Shown piece by piece: positions 63,251 to 64,000 of a stretch of 64,000 nucleotides of DNA (positions are counted from its first letter, which is position 1; each line of letters opens with the position of its first letter). The position numbers and the translations under genes were made by a program. The DNA comes from Minisyncoccota bacterium (lineage in GTDB: Bacteria > Patescibacteriota > Microgenomatia > UBA1400 > PJMF01). A model generated the notes under the pieces. It had not been told where the DNA came from. It searched no databases and saw only the letters and a program-made list of their open reading frames with translations. The stretch is from assembly GCA_018657765.1 (NCBI GenBank), contig JABHWM010000018.1, forward strand, positions 266,873 through 330,872, written 5' to 3'.

Positions 63251-63574
63251 ATGGCTGAATTTTTTGGAAAACATAGAGAAAAAAGGATCGCTATAGAAGA
63301 TGTTTTATTAGATGAAATTAAATTAGGTCAACAGGTAGATATTCTTGTAAAAAAACAAAAATGCATATTAGAGTTTTCAGCAGCTTCTGAAAAACAAGAA
63401 ATGTGGATATTAAAAACCAAAAATAAAATTGAGGATTTAGCATTTGATAGTACCTCTTTAGTGGTTAGTCGTTTAATGAAAAAAGGGAAAGTTGATATTG
63501 TTCCAATACCAGGATATAGTGGTTCTCCTTTAGGGATAATTATAATGGTTTCTAAAGAAACAGAAGATAATTAA
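63251..63574 (+). CDS. Small protein of unknown function
   Basis: 107 residues, with no signal or membrane segment. KLGQQVDILVKKQKCILEFSA suggests a beta-rich fold, and the end SGSPLGIIIMVSKETEDN is hydrophobic then polar. The start has a leader of about 45 bases after a TATATT box. I recognise no family. Confidence 0.5.
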   Translation: MAEFFGKHREKRIAIEDVLLDEIKLGQQVDILVKKQKCILEFSAASEKQEMWILKTKNKIEDLAFDSTSLVVSRLMKKGKVDIVPIPGYSGSPLGIIIMVSKETEDN

Positions 63575-63596
63575 TTTTTTCTAGATAATTTTAATT

Positions 63597-63995
63597 TTAA
63601 GTAAAAGCTTTTTTAAACCCAAGTCTATTGAGTGGATTTTCTTTTTTTTGCTGGTTTTTAGATTGAATATTTATTTGGTTTGGATTTTTTTTAGTAACTT
63701 TTGGTAGAGAAAATTCTTTTTTCTGTAATGGATCTGGCAAAGATTCTTGTTTTGTAGTCGAAAGTTGAGGTGTGTCACTTGGCTCCAAAGCAATTTTTGT
63801 GGGTTCTGGAAGAGTTCTAAGCTTTTTTGCTTCTGGTAGAGCAGGTGTTTCACCTGGGTAAAGTAAATGAATATCTTCATCAGGATTGTATGGTCTGATA
63901 ACTCCCAGTGGCTTTGAGCGATACATAAGCAAAAAACTCTCTCCCTTTTCAAGTGACTTCCTGATAGGAGCAAATTTCTGCCGGAGTTGTTTCAT
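63597..63995 (-). CDS. Phd/YefM-like antitoxin-type protein, perhaps cut by the window edge
   Basis: 132 residues from the ATG at 63995, with the frame open to the window edge, so the true start may be upstream. The first 35 residues (FAPIRKSLEKGESFLLMYRSK, then PLGVIRP) resemble the Phd/YefM fold used for dimerisation and DNA binding. The rest is Pro-, Leu- and Lys-rich and disordered. No toxin gene is seen in the window. It could equally be a regulatory protein of other kind. Confidence 0.5.
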   Translation of the reverse strand: MKQLRQKFAPIRKSLEKGESFLLMYRSKPLGVIRPYNPDEDIHLLYPGETPALPEAKKLRTLPEPTKIALEPSDTPQLSTTKQESLPDPLQKKEFSLPKVTKKNPNQINIQSKNQQKKENPLNRLGFKKAFT

Positions 63996-64000
63996 TGAAA

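Noticed and set aside
63671-63973. Second minus-strand frame inside the Phd-like gene
   Set aside because: Overlaps almost fully in another frame. The 63597-63995 frame has the recognisable N-terminal pattern.
1-64000. Alternative genetic code (UGA as Gly), known from some CPR lineages
   Set aside because: TGA ends several genes at sensible places, for example 5304 and 8516 with ATGA overlaps, and conserved proteins read through without internal TGA.

Overview
The window looks like chromosomal DNA of a low-GC Patescibacteria/CPR bacterium with the standard bacterial code: TGA is used as a stop, for example at 5304 and 8516. The inference rests on small gene sizes, tightly packed operons, and gene types common in CPR genomes: VirB2-like pilin arrays, VirB4/VirD4/PrgI, a DUF4012 protein, a DUF5654 protein and a SpoIID protein. 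An archaeal-flavoured isopentenyl phosphate kinase and an ATP-dependent DNA ligase also fit. The exact lineage cannot be set from this sequence. I saw no rRNA, tRNA, CRISPR array, transposase or phage gene.

Layout. 1-6.5 kb: end of an unknown gene, NUDIX + isopentenyl phosphate kinase, an MFS transporter, and a VirD4-like ATPase behind a disordered protein. 6.5-12 kb: envelope genes (DUF192, lgt, a NagZ-like GH3 hydrolase), another MFS protein and pth. 12-19.9 kb: two GT2 glycosyltransferases, an alpha/beta hydrolase with a Cys nucleophile, ATP-dependent DNA ligase, four tiny genes, a Fic protein, NAD(P)H-hydrate dehydratase and a small membrane protein. 20-26 kb: recF, an ECF-type sigma factor, and diverging from it an array of seven VirB2/TrbC-like two-helix pilins. 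26-34 kb: uppS, valS, ribosomal L25, a DUF4012 protein and a strongly promoted 51-residue membrane protein. 34.3-40 kb: replication origin region, all on the minus strand, in the order dnaA, dnaN, rpmH, rnpA, yidD, yidC, jag, rnhA. 40-63 kb: a type IV secretion-like locus (VirB4, a TraC-like protein, PrgI, a 1196-residue protein with an M23 domain, VirB6-like, two more VirB2-like proteins, a possible lytic transglycosylase, a SpoIID protein) with several large proteins of unknown function.

How it works together (inference). The VirB4, VirD4, PrgI/VirB3, VirB6 and VirB2-like genes suggest a single-membrane type IV secretion or pilus machine that is part of the chromosome. M23, SLT-like and SpoIID proteins could open the cell wall for it.

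Two regulatory themes stand out. First, many genes start 6-12 bases after a TATAAT/TACAAT -10 box, often with an upstream TG, which predicts leaderless mRNAs (rpmH, pth, virB4, valS and others); a few genes instead have strong Shine-Dalgarno sites. Second, upstream of an unknown gene in the secretion locus lies a compact RNA that matches the cobalamin riboswitch core, followed by mutually exclusive hairpins, one of which hides the gene's Shine-Dalgarno site.
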